From contig JAJZMZ010000030.1 in NCBI GenBank assembly GCA_021848095.1, forward strand, positions 1 through 42,293: a DNA stretch of 42,293 nucleotides, written 5' to 3'. Numbering within the stretch: position 1 is the stretch's first letter; every line of letters starts with the position of its first letter. Below, piece after piece: positions 34,227 through 42,293 of the stretch. The notes below the pieces were generated by a model. It saw only the letters and a program-made list of their open reading frames with translations, was not told the origin of the DNA and ran no database searches. Source of the stretch: Microcaldota archaeon. Lineage in GTDB: Archaea; Micrarchaeota; Micrarchaeia; Micrarchaeales; CABMGC01. The position numbers and the translations under genes are program-made.

Positions 34227-34595
34227 ATGCCTTCGAACTATATAGCGATAGGAATTTTTATCGTTTTATCTCTGATAATACCTTCTTCATTGGTATTGAG
34301 TTCCATATTTTTAGGGCGTAAAAGAGAGGGGAATGAAGTAAAAGAAAAAAACTTCGAAAGTGCAGAAGTTAGTTTGGGTTCTAAAACAAGTATAATGAAG
34401 GAGTACTTCCATTACTTTACAGGATTTTTAGCTTTTGAAATTCTTACTGGATTGATATTGGCATGGGCTTATGTATTAAGAGCAACGACTTATTTAGGCA
34501 GTATTTATTTTATAATATTAATAATTATGGCAATGGTTTTTGAGGTTTTTATTATGCTTTTTTCACTTAAAAGATTTTCAAGTTTGGATGAGTAG
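34227..34595 (+). CDS. nuoA: Complex I subunit A
   Basis: 122 aa, three membrane helices: 7-30, 60-83 and 92-113. The Glu in GFLAFEILTGLILAWAYVLR (about 65-84) corresponds to the conserved FDxE...PWA motif of NuoA. NFESAEVSLGSK sits at the cysteine/loop region near the quinone site. It is the first gene of the complex I operon; its TAG abuts the nuoB ATG. A weak TATA-like tract (AATAATAAAC near 34198) lies about 25 nt before the ATG. Confidence 0.85.
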   Translation: MPSNYIAIGIFIVLSLIIPSSLVLSSIFLGRKREGNEVKEKNFESAEVSLGSKTSIMKEYFHYFTGFLAFEILTGLILAWAYVLRATTYLGSIYFIILIIMAMVFEVFIMLFSLKRFSSLDE

Positions 34596-35153
34596 ATGGA
34601 CGATCAAGAAAAAGTTTTAAACGCAAGACAAGAAATGGATCAGTTAGTTGTTGATTCTTTGAAAGGTAGAAAGATAAAACCAAATGTTGTTTTTTCGAAG
34701 TTATCTGATTTAAGCAAAGTAATGTCAAAAGGAGTAGTGCAATGGTCAAGAGTGAACTCAGTTTGGCCTTTGCAGTTCGGATTAGCGTGTTGTGCAATGG
34801 AACTTATGGATTTTGGTTCTGCAAGAATTGATGCTGAAAGAAAAGGATTTCTTTTGTTTAGAGCAACGCCAAGACAAGCTGATGTAATGTTAGTAGCAGG
34901 ATGGGTAACAAAATCAATGATACCTGAAATAAAGAGATTATATGAACAAATGGCAAAACCAAGATATGTAATAGCTTTTGGAGAGTGTGCAACATGTGGA
35001 GGACCGTGGTGGGAGAGTTACAATATAGTAAAAGGTATTGATCAAGTACTTCCTGTTGATGTTTATGTTGTTGGTTGTCCCCCAAGACCTGAAAACTTGT
35101 TTTCAGCAGTTATGAAGTTGCAGAAAAAGATAGGTGGCGATGTTGAGTATTGA
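34596..35153 (+). CDS. nuoB: Complex I subunit B
   Basis: 185 aa. It holds the terminal cluster N2, which hands electrons to quinone. The ligands are visible: tandem Cys in LACCAMELM near 65-66, Cys in FGECATCGGPWW near 130, and Cys in VVGCPPRPE near 161. ATPRQADVMLVAGWVTKSM near 91-109 is conserved. It overlaps nuoC by about 14-20 nt. Confidence 0.96.
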   Translation: MDDQEKVLNARQEMDQLVVDSLKGRKIKPNVVFSKLSDLSKVMSKGVVQWSRVNSVWPLQFGLACCAMELMDFGSARIDAERKGFLLFRATPRQADVMLVAGWVTKSMIPEIKRLYEQMAKPRYVIAFGECATCGGPWWESYNIVKGIDQVLPVDVYVVGCPPRPENLFSAVMKLQKKIGGDVEY

Positions 35154-35508
35154 AAAAAAAGATTTAGTTAAAAGTATTGAGCAGGCTTATTCGGAAGGTT
35201 ATACTTATTTAGTTAAAATAACAGCAGTAGATTATGTAAAAACAGTTAATGTAATTTATATTTTAAGATCTTTGGATAAAAATCAGGATAAAATATTAGA
35301 ATGTGAATTAGATCCAGCTAATCTCTCGGTAGAAACAATAACACATATTTATGAAGGTGCAGATTGGTACGAACGTGAAATGCAAGAGATGTTTGGAGTT
35401 AGAATAAATGGAAGAAAAGCAAAAAGATTGATATTAGAAAAATGGGACGGAAAAGGATACCCACTAAGAAAAAGTTTTGAGTGGGGCAAACCTTATGAAA
35501 AGGAGTAG
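35140..35508 (+). CDS. nuoC: Complex I subunit C
   Basis: About 122 aa from ATG 35140; GTG 35134 would add two residues. 30-kDa-type subunit of the peripheral arm. The signature lies near 75-115: GADWYEREMQEMFGV followed by GKGYPLRKSF. It is shorter than bacterial NuoC (N-terminal trimmed), as in other archaea. It starts inside nuoB and ends 2 nt before nuoD. Confidence 0.93.
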   Translation: MLSIEKKDLVKSIEQAYSEGYTYLVKITAVDYVKTVNVIYILRSLDKNQDKILECELDPANLSVETITHIYEGADWYEREMQEMFGVRINGRKAKRLILEKWDGKGYPLRKSFEWGKPYEKE

Positions 35509-35510
35509 GT

Positions 35511-36611
35511 ATGGCGATAACAAGAATAAATATAGGTCCAGTACACCCAAGCACACACGGAGTAGCTAGGCTAGTAGTAGATTTAGATGGAGATACAATA
35601 GTTAAGGTAGAACCACATATAGGCTATTTACACAGAGGAGTAGAAAAGCTAGTTGAGAATAGAATTTACATGCAATCTCCACCGTATATGGAAAAGATAG
35701 ATTACGTAGCTCCAATGGCCGTAGATGAGCTATATGTTGCTACAGTTGAAAAGGCATTAAATGTAGATGTAAGTGAAAAGGCCTCGTATGCTAGAATAAT
35801 TTTACTAGAGCTACAAAGAATAGCTAGTCATTTATTTTTCATAGGTAGTGTTACTAACGATTTAGGACAGTCATTTACAGGATTTATGTGGGGCTTTATG
35901 GACAGAGACAAGGTCCTAAGACTTTTAGAAAACGCAACAGGTCAACGAATGTTTTATGTCAATATGAGATTAGGTGGTATAAATAGAGAGTTCCCTAAAG
36001 ATTTTGAGTATGAAACAAAGGAGTTTTTAGATTACTTTGAGAAACGATTAAAAGATTATGAAAACTTTATAGAAAAAAATCCAATATTTATTCAAAGAAT
36101 GAAAGGCGTTGGAATTTTGAATTTAGATGATGCAATAAACTTAGGAGTTACAGGACATGTATTGAGAGCTTCAGGAGTAAAGTATGATGTTAGAAAAAAT
36201 AATCCTTATTACAAATACTCAGAACTCAACTTCCATCCAAAAATATTAAGCGATGGAGATAACTTATCAAGATTTAGAATAAGAGTTATGGAAATTAGAG
36301 AGAGTATACGTTTAATAAGAGACTCTTTTTATAAAATGGAAAGTGCCGATGGAAGTATGGTAGGTATGCCCGTTAAGCTTTTCTCCCCTAAACCAACAAA
36401 CAAAATTTCAATAGTTAATAGAGAACTGCCTAGAGGAGAAGGACTCATGTATATGGTTGCAGACGATAAAAAACCATATAGACTTTCGATGAGAGCACCT
36501 ACATTCATAAATTTAGCTGCTTTGAATAAAATTGCCAAAGGACATAAACTTGCAGATTTATTTTCTATATTTGGCACATTAGATATGGTGATGGCTGATG
36601 TTGATAGATAA
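35511..36611 (+). CDS. nuoD: Complex I subunit D
   Basis: 366 aa, full length. The 49-kDa-type quinone-pocket subunit related to NiFe-hydrogenase large subunits. GPVHPSTHGVARLVVDLDGD near 8-27 holds the quinone-site His; IGYLHRGVEKLVE follows near 37-49. QRIASHLFFIGSVTNDLGQS near 103-122 and the end motif FGTLDMVMADVDR are conserved. The metal-binding cysteines of hydrogenases are absent, as expected. Overlaps nuoH by 14 nt. Confidence 0.96.
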   Translation: MAITRINIGPVHPSTHGVARLVVDLDGDTIVKVEPHIGYLHRGVEKLVENRIYMQSPPYMEKIDYVAPMAVDELYVATVEKALNVDVSEKASYARIILLELQRIASHLFFIGSVTNDLGQSFTGFMWGFMDRDKVLRLLENATGQRMFYVNMRLGGINREFPKDFEYETKEFLDYFEKRLKDYENFIEKNPIFIQRMKGVGILNLDDAINLGVTGHVLRASGVKYDVRKNNPYYKYSELNFHPKILSDGDNLSRFRIRVMEIRESIRLIRDSFYKMESADGSMVGMPVKLFSPKPTNKISIVNRELPRGEGLMYMVADDKKPYRLSMRAPTFINLAALNKIAKGHKLADLFSIFGTLDMVMADVDR

Positions 36612-37602
36612 TATATTAAATTATTTTTATTCGGGATTAAACTCTTCAAATCTTTTAGTTAGTATACTTTTCATAGCGATATATGCAATTTTAATCTCAA
36701 TAATGATAAGTGTTTTTGCGTATGTATTCGGCTGGGTAGAAAGAAAGATGATTGCAAAGGTACAAAGAAGACACGGACCAAACCGTGTTGGAAAATGGGG
36801 ACTTCTTCAAAATCTTGCAGATTTAGTAAAGTTAATAACAAAAGAAAAAATAATACCAGAAGATGCAGACCCATTACTTTTAAACTTAGCTCCGATACTT
36901 TTAGTAGGAGTAGTAACATTCATAATTTTACTAATGCCATTTTCTTCTTATTTACAGGCTACAAACTTAGGATTAGGATTATTAATTATCTTTGTAATTT
37001 TAGGATTTACACCTATTTTATTATTTATAACAGGTTACGCAACTGGAGGCAAGTTTGCTGAGTTAGGAGCTCAGAGATCAGTACTAATGTTAATAAGCTA
37101 TGAAATACCGATGATAATAGTAGTAGCTACGGTAGGAATAGCCGCTGGGTCATATAACTTAACTAGTATAATGAATATGCAAAGTGGTTTGTTCAATGCA
37201 TTTTTAATGCCCATAGGTTTCTTTATATTTTTTGTAGTTATGCTAGCTGAACTTGAAAGGCCCCCATTTGATTTAAGAGAAGCTGATTCAGAGCTTATTG
37301 CAGGTTGGTTAACAGATGTAAGTGCACCATACTACGCAGTAGCATTAATGTTAGATTATACAAGAATGTTTATGGGTTCGCTTTTAATAGCAATATTATT
37401 TTTTGGAGGATGGAGTGGTCCTATACTCCCAGGAATATTGTGGTTAGTTATAAAGGCATTCGTAATTTCATTGTTTATAATACTAGTAAGAGTAGCAGTA
37501 GTAAGAATGCGTGTTGATAAAATATTGAAAACAGGGTGGATGTACTTACTTCCTTTATCAATAGTAAACCTTTTATTAACCTTAATAATAGTATTAAAAT
37601 AG
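36598..37602 (+). CDS. nuoH: Complex I subunit H
   Basis: 334 aa, eight membrane helices. It joins the quinone chamber to the membrane arm. Conserved VQRRHGPNRVGKWGLLQNLA near 56-75 and AELERPPFDLREADSELIAG near 216-235 carry the charged residues of the entry channel. The ATG at 36598 lies inside nuoD. The next gene follows after 8 nt. Confidence 0.95.
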   Translation: MLIDNILNYFYSGLNSSNLLVSILFIAIYAILISIMISVFAYVFGWVERKMIAKVQRRHGPNRVGKWGLLQNLADLVKLITKEKIIPEDADPLLLNLAPILLVGVVTFIILLMPFSSYLQATNLGLGLLIIFVILGFTPILLFITGYATGGKFAELGAQRSVLMLISYEIPMIIVVATVGIAAGSYNLTSIMNMQSGLFNAFLMPIGFFIFFVVMLAELERPPFDLREADSELIAGWLTDVSAPYYAVALMLDYTRMFMGSLLIAILFFGGWSGPILPGILWLVIKAFVISLFIILVRVAVVRMRVDKILKTGWMYLLPLSIVNLLLTLIIVLK

Positions 37603-37610
37603 TAGATTAA

Positions 37611-37973
37611 ATGATAAAACCAATTATAGAAGTTGTAAAGGCTCTTGGAAAAGAAAGATTTACAGTACAGTACCCAGAAGAAAGAGAGTCATTACCAGAT
37701 AGTTATAGATCTATGTTTAAGTTAGATATGCAGACATGTATTAGCTGTTCCGCTTGCTCAATAATATGTCCAAATCATACAATAACAATGGTAAATACAC
37801 TCACAGATAAAGGACAAAAGGTAATGCCACAGATAGGAATTGAACGATGTTTATTCTGTGCTTTATGTGCAGAGGTATGTCCACCTAAATGCTTGACACT
37901 TACAAAAAATTATGAAGTATTAGAAGCATATGATAAACGTGAGTTGATAAAAAGACCTGAAGAACTCGAGTGA
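37611..37973 (+). CDS. nuoI: Complex I subunit I
   Basis: 120 aa. Two [4Fe-4S] motifs, CISCSACSIICPNHTI near 44-59 and CLFCALCAEVCPPKCL near 84-99, form clusters N6a and N6b. The N-terminal YPEERESLPDSYRSMFKLD is the usual NuoI lead-in. It is shorter than bacterial NuoI and lacks a large N-terminal helix. nuoJ starts 4 nt later. Confidence 0.94.
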   Translation: MIKPIIEVVKALGKERFTVQYPEERESLPDSYRSMFKLDMQTCISCSACSIICPNHTITMVNTLTDKGQKVMPQIGIERCLFCALCAEVCPPKCLTLTKNYEVLEAYDKRELIKRPEELE

Positions 37974-37977
37974 AAAA

Positions 37978-38454
37978 ATGATTGAAGTTATAAGTTTTGC
38001 AATAGTAAGTTTCATTATATTATTATCAAGTATAATGATATTTTATCAAAAAAGTATAATGAGAGCTGTTGTATTACTTACACTTTCTTTTGGTTCTAGT
38101 TCTTTAATATTTTTTATATTAAATCAAAACTTCATAGCACTTTTACAGCTTTTTATATTTGTAGGAGGTATGTCAACATACTTGATAGTTGCAGTTTCTT
38201 CAGAGTATAAAAAAATTAAGGAAATTGATTTTGTAAAGATCTGTATTGTAGCTGCAGTAATATTTAGTGCTGTATTTTTATCTATTGTTGGAGTAACAAG
38301 TAACAACGCAGTACAAAGTACAAGTATGAGTAGTTATTTTGCTTATACATTTGAAAATTACTTTCCATTAATTTATGCAACAATAGTTATGTTATTTTTA
38401 ACCTCTATGGGAAGTGTATTGATAATAAGAAAGTATGTTAAATTGATGATATGA
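37978..38454 (+). CDS. nuoJ: Complex I subunit J
   Basis: 158 aa, five membrane helices. IALLQLFIFVGGMSTYLIVA near 53-72 corresponds to the conserved third helix of NuoJ, which contains a pi-bulge in known structures. Sequence otherwise poorly conserved, as usual for this subunit. Its stop overlaps the nuoK start (ATGA). Confidence 0.88.
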   Translation: MIEVISFAIVSFIILLSSIMIFYQKSIMRAVVLLTLSFGSSSLIFFILNQNFIALLQLFIFVGGMSTYLIVAVSSEYKKIKEIDFVKICIVAAVIFSAVFLSIVGVTSNNAVQSTSMSSYFAYTFENYFPLIYATIVMLFLTSMGSVLIIRKYVKLMI

Positions 38455-38759
38455 TACCATTATTTTACATTTTAAGTATTTGCGTAGCTCTAGTGAGTAT
38501 AGGAATAGCTGGAGTTGCTATTGAAAAAAACTTCATTACAATAATGTTAGCCATAGAGTTAATATTTTTGGCAAGTACTATTGCGTTTGTTGGATTTTTT
38601 ACTTACTCTGCAACACCAAATGCGTCAGGTTTTATAGGATTAATCACAGTTTGGGCAGTAGCTGCAGTTGAGATAATTTCTTTAATTGCAATATACATTT
38701 ATATGAAAGCTAATGGCTTTGAGTTTGATATAGAACTCCTTTCAAAATTAAAGTGGTAA
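38451..38759 (+). CDS. nuoK: Complex I subunit K
   Basis: 102 aa, three membrane helices; homologue of MrpC. Both proton-path glutamates are present: Glu in IMLAIELIFLASTIAF near 36 and Glu in VAAVEIISLIAIYIYM near 72. Begins within the nuoJ stop and is followed by nuoL after 3 nt. Confidence 0.93.
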   Translation: MIPLFYILSICVALVSIGIAGVAIEKNFITIMLAIELIFLASTIAFVGFFTYSATPNASGFIGLITVWAVAAVEIISLIAIYIYMKANGFEFDIELLSKLKW

Positions 38760-38762
38760 GTT

Positions 38763-40526
38763 ATGTTTGTACTTTTTGTTTTATTGCCTTTGTTCGCTTC
38801 GATGATAATAACACAGTTCTTTGAACAAAAGTTTTCTAAGTATATTGCATTAATTGGAGCAGTTATAAGTTTGGCACTTTTTCCATTAATAACTAAAGGA
38901 AGCTTCTCAGTAAATCTCTTAAGCATTGGAAGTTATGTAGTAAGCTTTGCAACAAATGTACTCCCGTTAAATTTAATGTTGTTAGGAATAGTCTTAATCA
39001 TTGCACCTTTAATTATTTTGTATTCCTTTGGATACATGTCAGTCAGAAGTGAACAAAAGCGTTTCTATACAGAGATACTTGCTTTTGAAATTTCAATGCT
39101 TTTATTTTCAGTAAGTTATAGTTTTATAACATTATTCATCGCTTGGGAATTTTTAAGTTTAACAAGTTATTTACTTATAGGATTTTGGAATACAAGAGAA
39201 ATAGCAAACACAGCAGCAAGAAAAGCAATAACAACTGTATTCCTAGGAGATTTATGTATTTTAGGAGTTATAGCAATATTACTTTCAACAGTTGGTTCAG
39301 TTACATTCAGTAATGTATTTTCATTTATAAAGACAAATCAAAGTATAGCTCTTTTAATCTCTGTACTTCTTGCAATAGCAGTATTTACAAAATCTGCACA
39401 GTTTCCGTTTAGTGAGTGGTTGCCAGATGCAATGGAAGGCCCTACGCCAGTATCTGCTTTCTTACATTCTAGTACTATGGTAAAGGCAGGTGTATTTTCC
39501 ATACTATTACTATTTCCAATATTTTATGCAAGTAATTTATTAGGTGTTATTTTTGTAATTGCATTGATAACTGTATTATTATCAACATTAAATGCTTTAA
39601 AAGAAAAACATATCAAAAAAGTTATTGCTTACTCGACAATACAAGAGTTAGGATTAATGATGTTAGCTTTTTCAGGAGGAGCAATAGCTGCAGGAGTTTA
39701 CTTTTTCTTTGCTCAGAGTTTCTACAAAGTTTTACTTTTCTTTAGTTCAGGAGTAGTTATGGAATCTACAGATAAAATAAGTTTAGATGAAACTTCAGGA
39801 TTAAAAGTAAATAAAGTAATTTATATAACTACATTATTCGGAATATTGGCATTAGCTGGTTTCATACCATTTGATGGATTCTTTGCAAGCATAGGAATGA
39901 GTTCTTCATTTTACAACAATATAATAGTTTATGTAGTATTGAATATTTTTGGCATAATGACAAGTTTGTATTCATTCAGATGGCTATTCTTAAACAGCAA
40001 GAAAACAACACCTTATGCTAAAATAAAGTATAAATCAATATCAAAAAGTATTGAGTTAAGTATGATAATAAGTAGTGTACTCATATTGATAGCTTCTGCA
40101 AGTTTCTTCTATTTAATAAAACCAGTTTTAGGTGGAACGTATAGTAACTTTACATTACAAACACTTAACCCATTAGATGTAATAATAGAAACAATTCTAG
40201 CAGTTTCAGGATTAGTTATTGCATATATAGCAATTAAGAAATCAGTATCTTTAAAATCAAGTTTATTGATAAAATTAGTAAACAATGGAATAATTGTAAA
40301 TACAGCATATATGTACATTACAAAAGGAGTTTATGCAATTTCAGAAGGATTTTCATACTTTGAAGAGGGATTATCTAGTTTATTTGATAGCTTTGGAAGA
40401 GGAGTTGTAGATTTAGGAAAAATTATAAGAAAGGTATCAGTAGGAAATATAAATAATTACGCATTAGTTCTTTCAGTAGGAATGATACTTTTATTCTTGT
40501 TTATATTTGTATTAAAAGGTGTATGA
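38763..40526 (+). CDS. nuoL: Complex I subunit L
   Basis: 587 aa. Antiporter-like proton-pumping subunit at the distal end of the membrane arm. Glu in LFIAWEFLSLTSYLLIGFW near 127, Lys in FLHSSTMVKAGVFS near 219, and WLPDAMEGPTPVSAF near 202-216 match NuoL. The helix-12 region reads IPFDGFFASIGMSSSF, without the Lys usually found after GFF. The C-terminus carries the lateral amphipathic stretch (SEGFSYFEEGLSSLFDSFGR) and a final helix, so it is complete. nuoN follows with no gap. Confidence 0.95.
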   Translation: MFVLFVLLPLFASMIITQFFEQKFSKYIALIGAVISLALFPLITKGSFSVNLLSIGSYVVSFATNVLPLNLMLLGIVLIIAPLIILYSFGYMSVRSEQKRFYTEILAFEISMLLFSVSYSFITLFIAWEFLSLTSYLLIGFWNTREIANTAARKAITTVFLGDLCILGVIAILLSTVGSVTFSNVFSFIKTNQSIALLISVLLAIAVFTKSAQFPFSEWLPDAMEGPTPVSAFLHSSTMVKAGVFSILLLFPIFYASNLLGVIFVIALITVLLSTLNALKEKHIKKVIAYSTIQELGLMMLAFSGGAIAAGVYFFFAQSFYKVLLFFSSGVVMESTDKISLDETSGLKVNKVIYITTLFGILALAGFIPFDGFFASIGMSSSFYNNIIVYVVLNIFGIMTSLYSFRWLFLNSKKTTPYAKIKYKSISKSIELSMIISSVLILIASASFFYLIKPVLGGTYSNFTLQTLNPLDVIIETILAVSGLVIAYIAIKKSVSLKSSLLIKLVNNGIIVNTAYMYITKGVYAISEGFSYFEEGLSSLFDSFGRGVVDLGKIIRKVSVGNINNYALVLSVGMILLFLFIFVLKGV

Positions 40527-41909
40527 GTGGCTTCGTTTGAGAGTTTAGGTATTTTATTTTCAATTATGTTATTCGGTAATTTATTTTTAGCATTATTTTC
40601 TAAAAAGAAGTTACATTTGATCTTTAATTTGTTAATCTTTTCAGCAATAATAATTTTTGTTCTTTATTTATACATCAATAATGCCACATACTCATTATTG
40701 AACTTATTTTCATTAAATCCATTTTCTGAATTTTTCATCTTCTTATTTACATTAGGAGCTATGTTGATAAGTTTACTGTATTTTGGTTTTTCAAAAAAAT
40801 ATAATGAACTTTCATTATTTCTTTCATTTTCACTTTTAGGAATGTATGCAGTATCTATGTCAAACTCAATTCCAGGTATTTTTATTGGATTAGAGATGAT
40901 AAGCATACCTACTGTTTTTTCAATTCTTTTATCTAAAAAAAGCCTTGAAGCTGCAACAAAACTTTTTATAATGGCAGCTATTTCAATAGCAATATTTTCT
41001 TTTGCTATGGCAATGAGTTATGGAGGAGTAAATACAATATCAATCATAGAATCACAGTACTCATTAATTATGCTAATTGCTTTTGTATTATTTTTAATAG
41101 GATTAGGATTTGAAGCTTCAATTTTTCCATTTAATGTTTTAATACCAGATGTATACGAAGGTTCTCCTTCATATGTAACTGCATTAATGGGAAGCATGAA
41201 TAAAAAAGCGGGATTTGTTGCGTTGATTCAAATAGTAATACTTATGTTCACAGCATTTCATTCTGCTTTTGAAATAATTGCAATAGTTGCTGTTTTCACT
41301 ATGTTTTATGGAAATATAGGAGCACTTGTTCAAAAGAATTTAAAGAGAATTATGGCCTATTCTTCGATATCGCAAGCAGGTTATATTTTAATAGGAGTTG
41401 CAACAGCCACAACATATGGAATTTCAGGTTCATTATTTCAAATATTTGCACATATGTTTATTTTTATAGGAATAATGGCAATAATAATAGTTCTAGAACT
41501 TAAAAACAAAAAAACAATAGACGATATAGTAGGATTATATAAAGAAAGTCCATTCCTTGCTGTTGCATTAAGCATATTTATGTTGTCATTAGTTGGTTTG
41601 CCTTTAACAACAGGATTTGTTGGAAAGTTCCTCATATTTTTAAGTGCAATATCGGCAGGTTTAGCAGTGCTTACATTTTTAGGAATAATAAATAGTATAA
41701 TATCACTTTATTATTACTTGAAGATACTTTTAAGTGTGTATGCAAATGGAAAAAGAAAGGTAAGAATATTAGTAAACAAAACCGCAGTTACGGTTATAGT
41801 TATTTGTTTAATAGTAACAATACTTTTTGGAGTTTATCCGCAACCATTCATAAACTTTATTAACTCTGCTTCATCGTATCTTTTTACCATTGCTGGAAAG
41901 GGTTTGTAA
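40527..41909 (+). CDS. nuoN: Complex I subunit N
   Basis: 460 aa from GTG 40527, directly after the nuoL stop. About 14 membrane helices. Glu in FIGLEMISIPTVFSILL, Lys in GSMNKKAGFVALI, VLIPDVYEGSPSYVTALMG and the KRIMAYSSISQAGYILIG stretch identify NuoN rather than NuoM, whose motif is LPDAHTEAP. Lys in TTGFVGKFLIFLS is also present. It ends the cluster; no nuoM lies between L and N or after N within the window. T-rich DNA follows the stop (CCTTTTTAATTTT). Confidence 0.93.
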   Translation: MASFESLGILFSIMLFGNLFLALFSKKKLHLIFNLLIFSAIIIFVLYLYINNATYSLLNLFSLNPFSEFFIFLFTLGAMLISLLYFGFSKKYNELSLFLSFSLLGMYAVSMSNSIPGIFIGLEMISIPTVFSILLSKKSLEAATKLFIMAAISIAIFSFAMAMSYGGVNTISIIESQYSLIMLIAFVLFLIGLGFEASIFPFNVLIPDVYEGSPSYVTALMGSMNKKAGFVALIQIVILMFTAFHSAFEIIAIVAVFTMFYGNIGALVQKNLKRIMAYSSISQAGYILIGVATATTYGISGSLFQIFAHMFIFIGIMAIIIVLELKNKKTIDDIVGLYKESPFLAVALSIFMLSLVGLPLTTGFVGKFLIFLSAISAGLAVLTFLGIINSIISLYYYLKILLSVYANGKRKVRILVNKTAVTVIVICLIVTILFGVYPQPFINFINSASSYLFTIAGKGL

Positions 41910-42042
41910 AAATGGAAGGTATTTGTTTAGGGCCTTTTTAATTTTATGATTAGTAAGAGTTTATATTAATAACAATTTGTTTGGGTTTACTTCATTAATA
42001 TTAAAATACTTAATTAAAATGCTTAGTAAAGTAGTAAAGTAC
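41910..42042. other. Intergenic, convergent genes, T-rich tract
   Basis: About 130 nt between nuoN and a minus-strand gene. GGGCCTTTTTAATTTT at 41930-41945 could end the nuo transcript. Nothing else is recognisable. Confidence 0.3.
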
Positions 42043-42293
42043 TTAGTGTAACAATACGAAAGGTATTATTCCTAAAAGAATAGAGAAGAATAATAAGAAT
42101 ATTTCAGAGTAGAAGACACTTTTTATAACATAACCATTAGGAGTTGCTCTGCCATTTAGGAATACACGTTCTATTACCCAAAACATCACACTTCCTAAAA
42201 GGATTATGCTAATTAAAGGAATTAAACCGAATAGGCCAAATGCTGTAAATACTGCTCCAAATATTAATATATCAGCTATAAAACCTATTGTAA
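42043..42293 (-). CDS. Membrane protein, C-terminal part (runs off the right edge)
   Basis: 82 residues plus stop are visible, in frame with TAA at 42043-42045. Three hydrophobic stretches: GFIADILIFGAVFTAFGLFG, IISIILLGSVMFWVIE-like residues in the middle, and IFLLFFSILLGIIPFVLL near the end. A polar loop (RVFLNGRATPNGYV) lies between. The family is not recognised. It is convergent with the nuo operon; a tie to respiration cannot be claimed. Confidence 0.6.
   Translation of the reverse strand, partial: TIGFIADILIFGAVFTAFGLFGLIPLISIILLGSVMFWVIERVFLNGRATPNGYVIKSVFYSEIFLLFFSILLGIIPFVLLH

Noticed and set aside
40527-41909. NuoM assignment for the last complex I gene
   Set aside because: The PDVYEGSPSYVTALMG and MNKKAGF motifs are of the NuoN type; the NuoM motif with HTEAP is absent.

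Overview
This is an AT-rich archaeal chromosome segment. The evidence is the archaeal gene set: the GatDE amidotransferase, RfcL, a PriL-like primase subunit, aIF5A, ribosomal proteins S24e and S27ae, archaeal-type PheRS, a polyprenyl synthetase, and an 11-subunit-type complex I without NuoEFG. Many genes have a TATA-like box about 20-30 nt before the start codon and no Shine-Dalgarno sequence, which indicates leaderless transcripts. The 5S rRNA gene stands alone. Compact, overlapping genes, very low GC and a menaquinone/complex I module suggest a small acidophile-type archaeon such as the ARMAN/Parvarchaeota group. That placement is inference, not proof.

Layout. Positions 1-3100 look like an accessory island. 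A cas1-family gene runs off the left edge and is coupled to a gene for a HTH/helical-repeat protein. A divergent three-gene cluster follows: a membrane protein, a protein with a Cas1-like C-terminal HTH tail, and an unknown. The island ends in two tandem 31-bp repeats. From 3100 the window is housekeeping: an unknown small protein and 5S rRNA (minus); gatD-gatE-AIM24 (plus); a membrane protein and a ferredoxin; a tRNA methylthiotransferase; a small zinc protein; a secreted protein; ileS; a CDP-alcohol phosphatidyltransferase with a glycosyltransferase; an aIF5A-S24e-S27ae-CPBP protease operon; a large Ig/PKD-like surface protein; an ArsR/AHSA1 pair and an HTH_42 protein (bacterial flavour); tRNA-Glu(CUC); rfcL; and pheS-pheT.

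From 26.8 kb the genes form a respiratory theme. MenA-like and polyprenyl synthase genes run plus, and MenG converges on them at the end of a five-gene minus operon. Together they could make menaquinone, the expected electron acceptor of the complex I encoded by nuoABCDHIJKLN (34.2-41.9 kb). NuoM is not in the cluster and NuoEFG are absent. PriL, a 43-aa zinc protein and an acidic-tailed unknown lie between the two respiratory blocks. A partial membrane protein runs off the right edge.

The most unusual items are the orphan Cas1 locus with its partner gene and spacerless repeats, the PriL-like protein without Fe-S cysteines, the CPBP protease frame with no canonical start codon, the phosphatidyltransferase with a split active-site motif, and the complex I cluster lacking nuoM.
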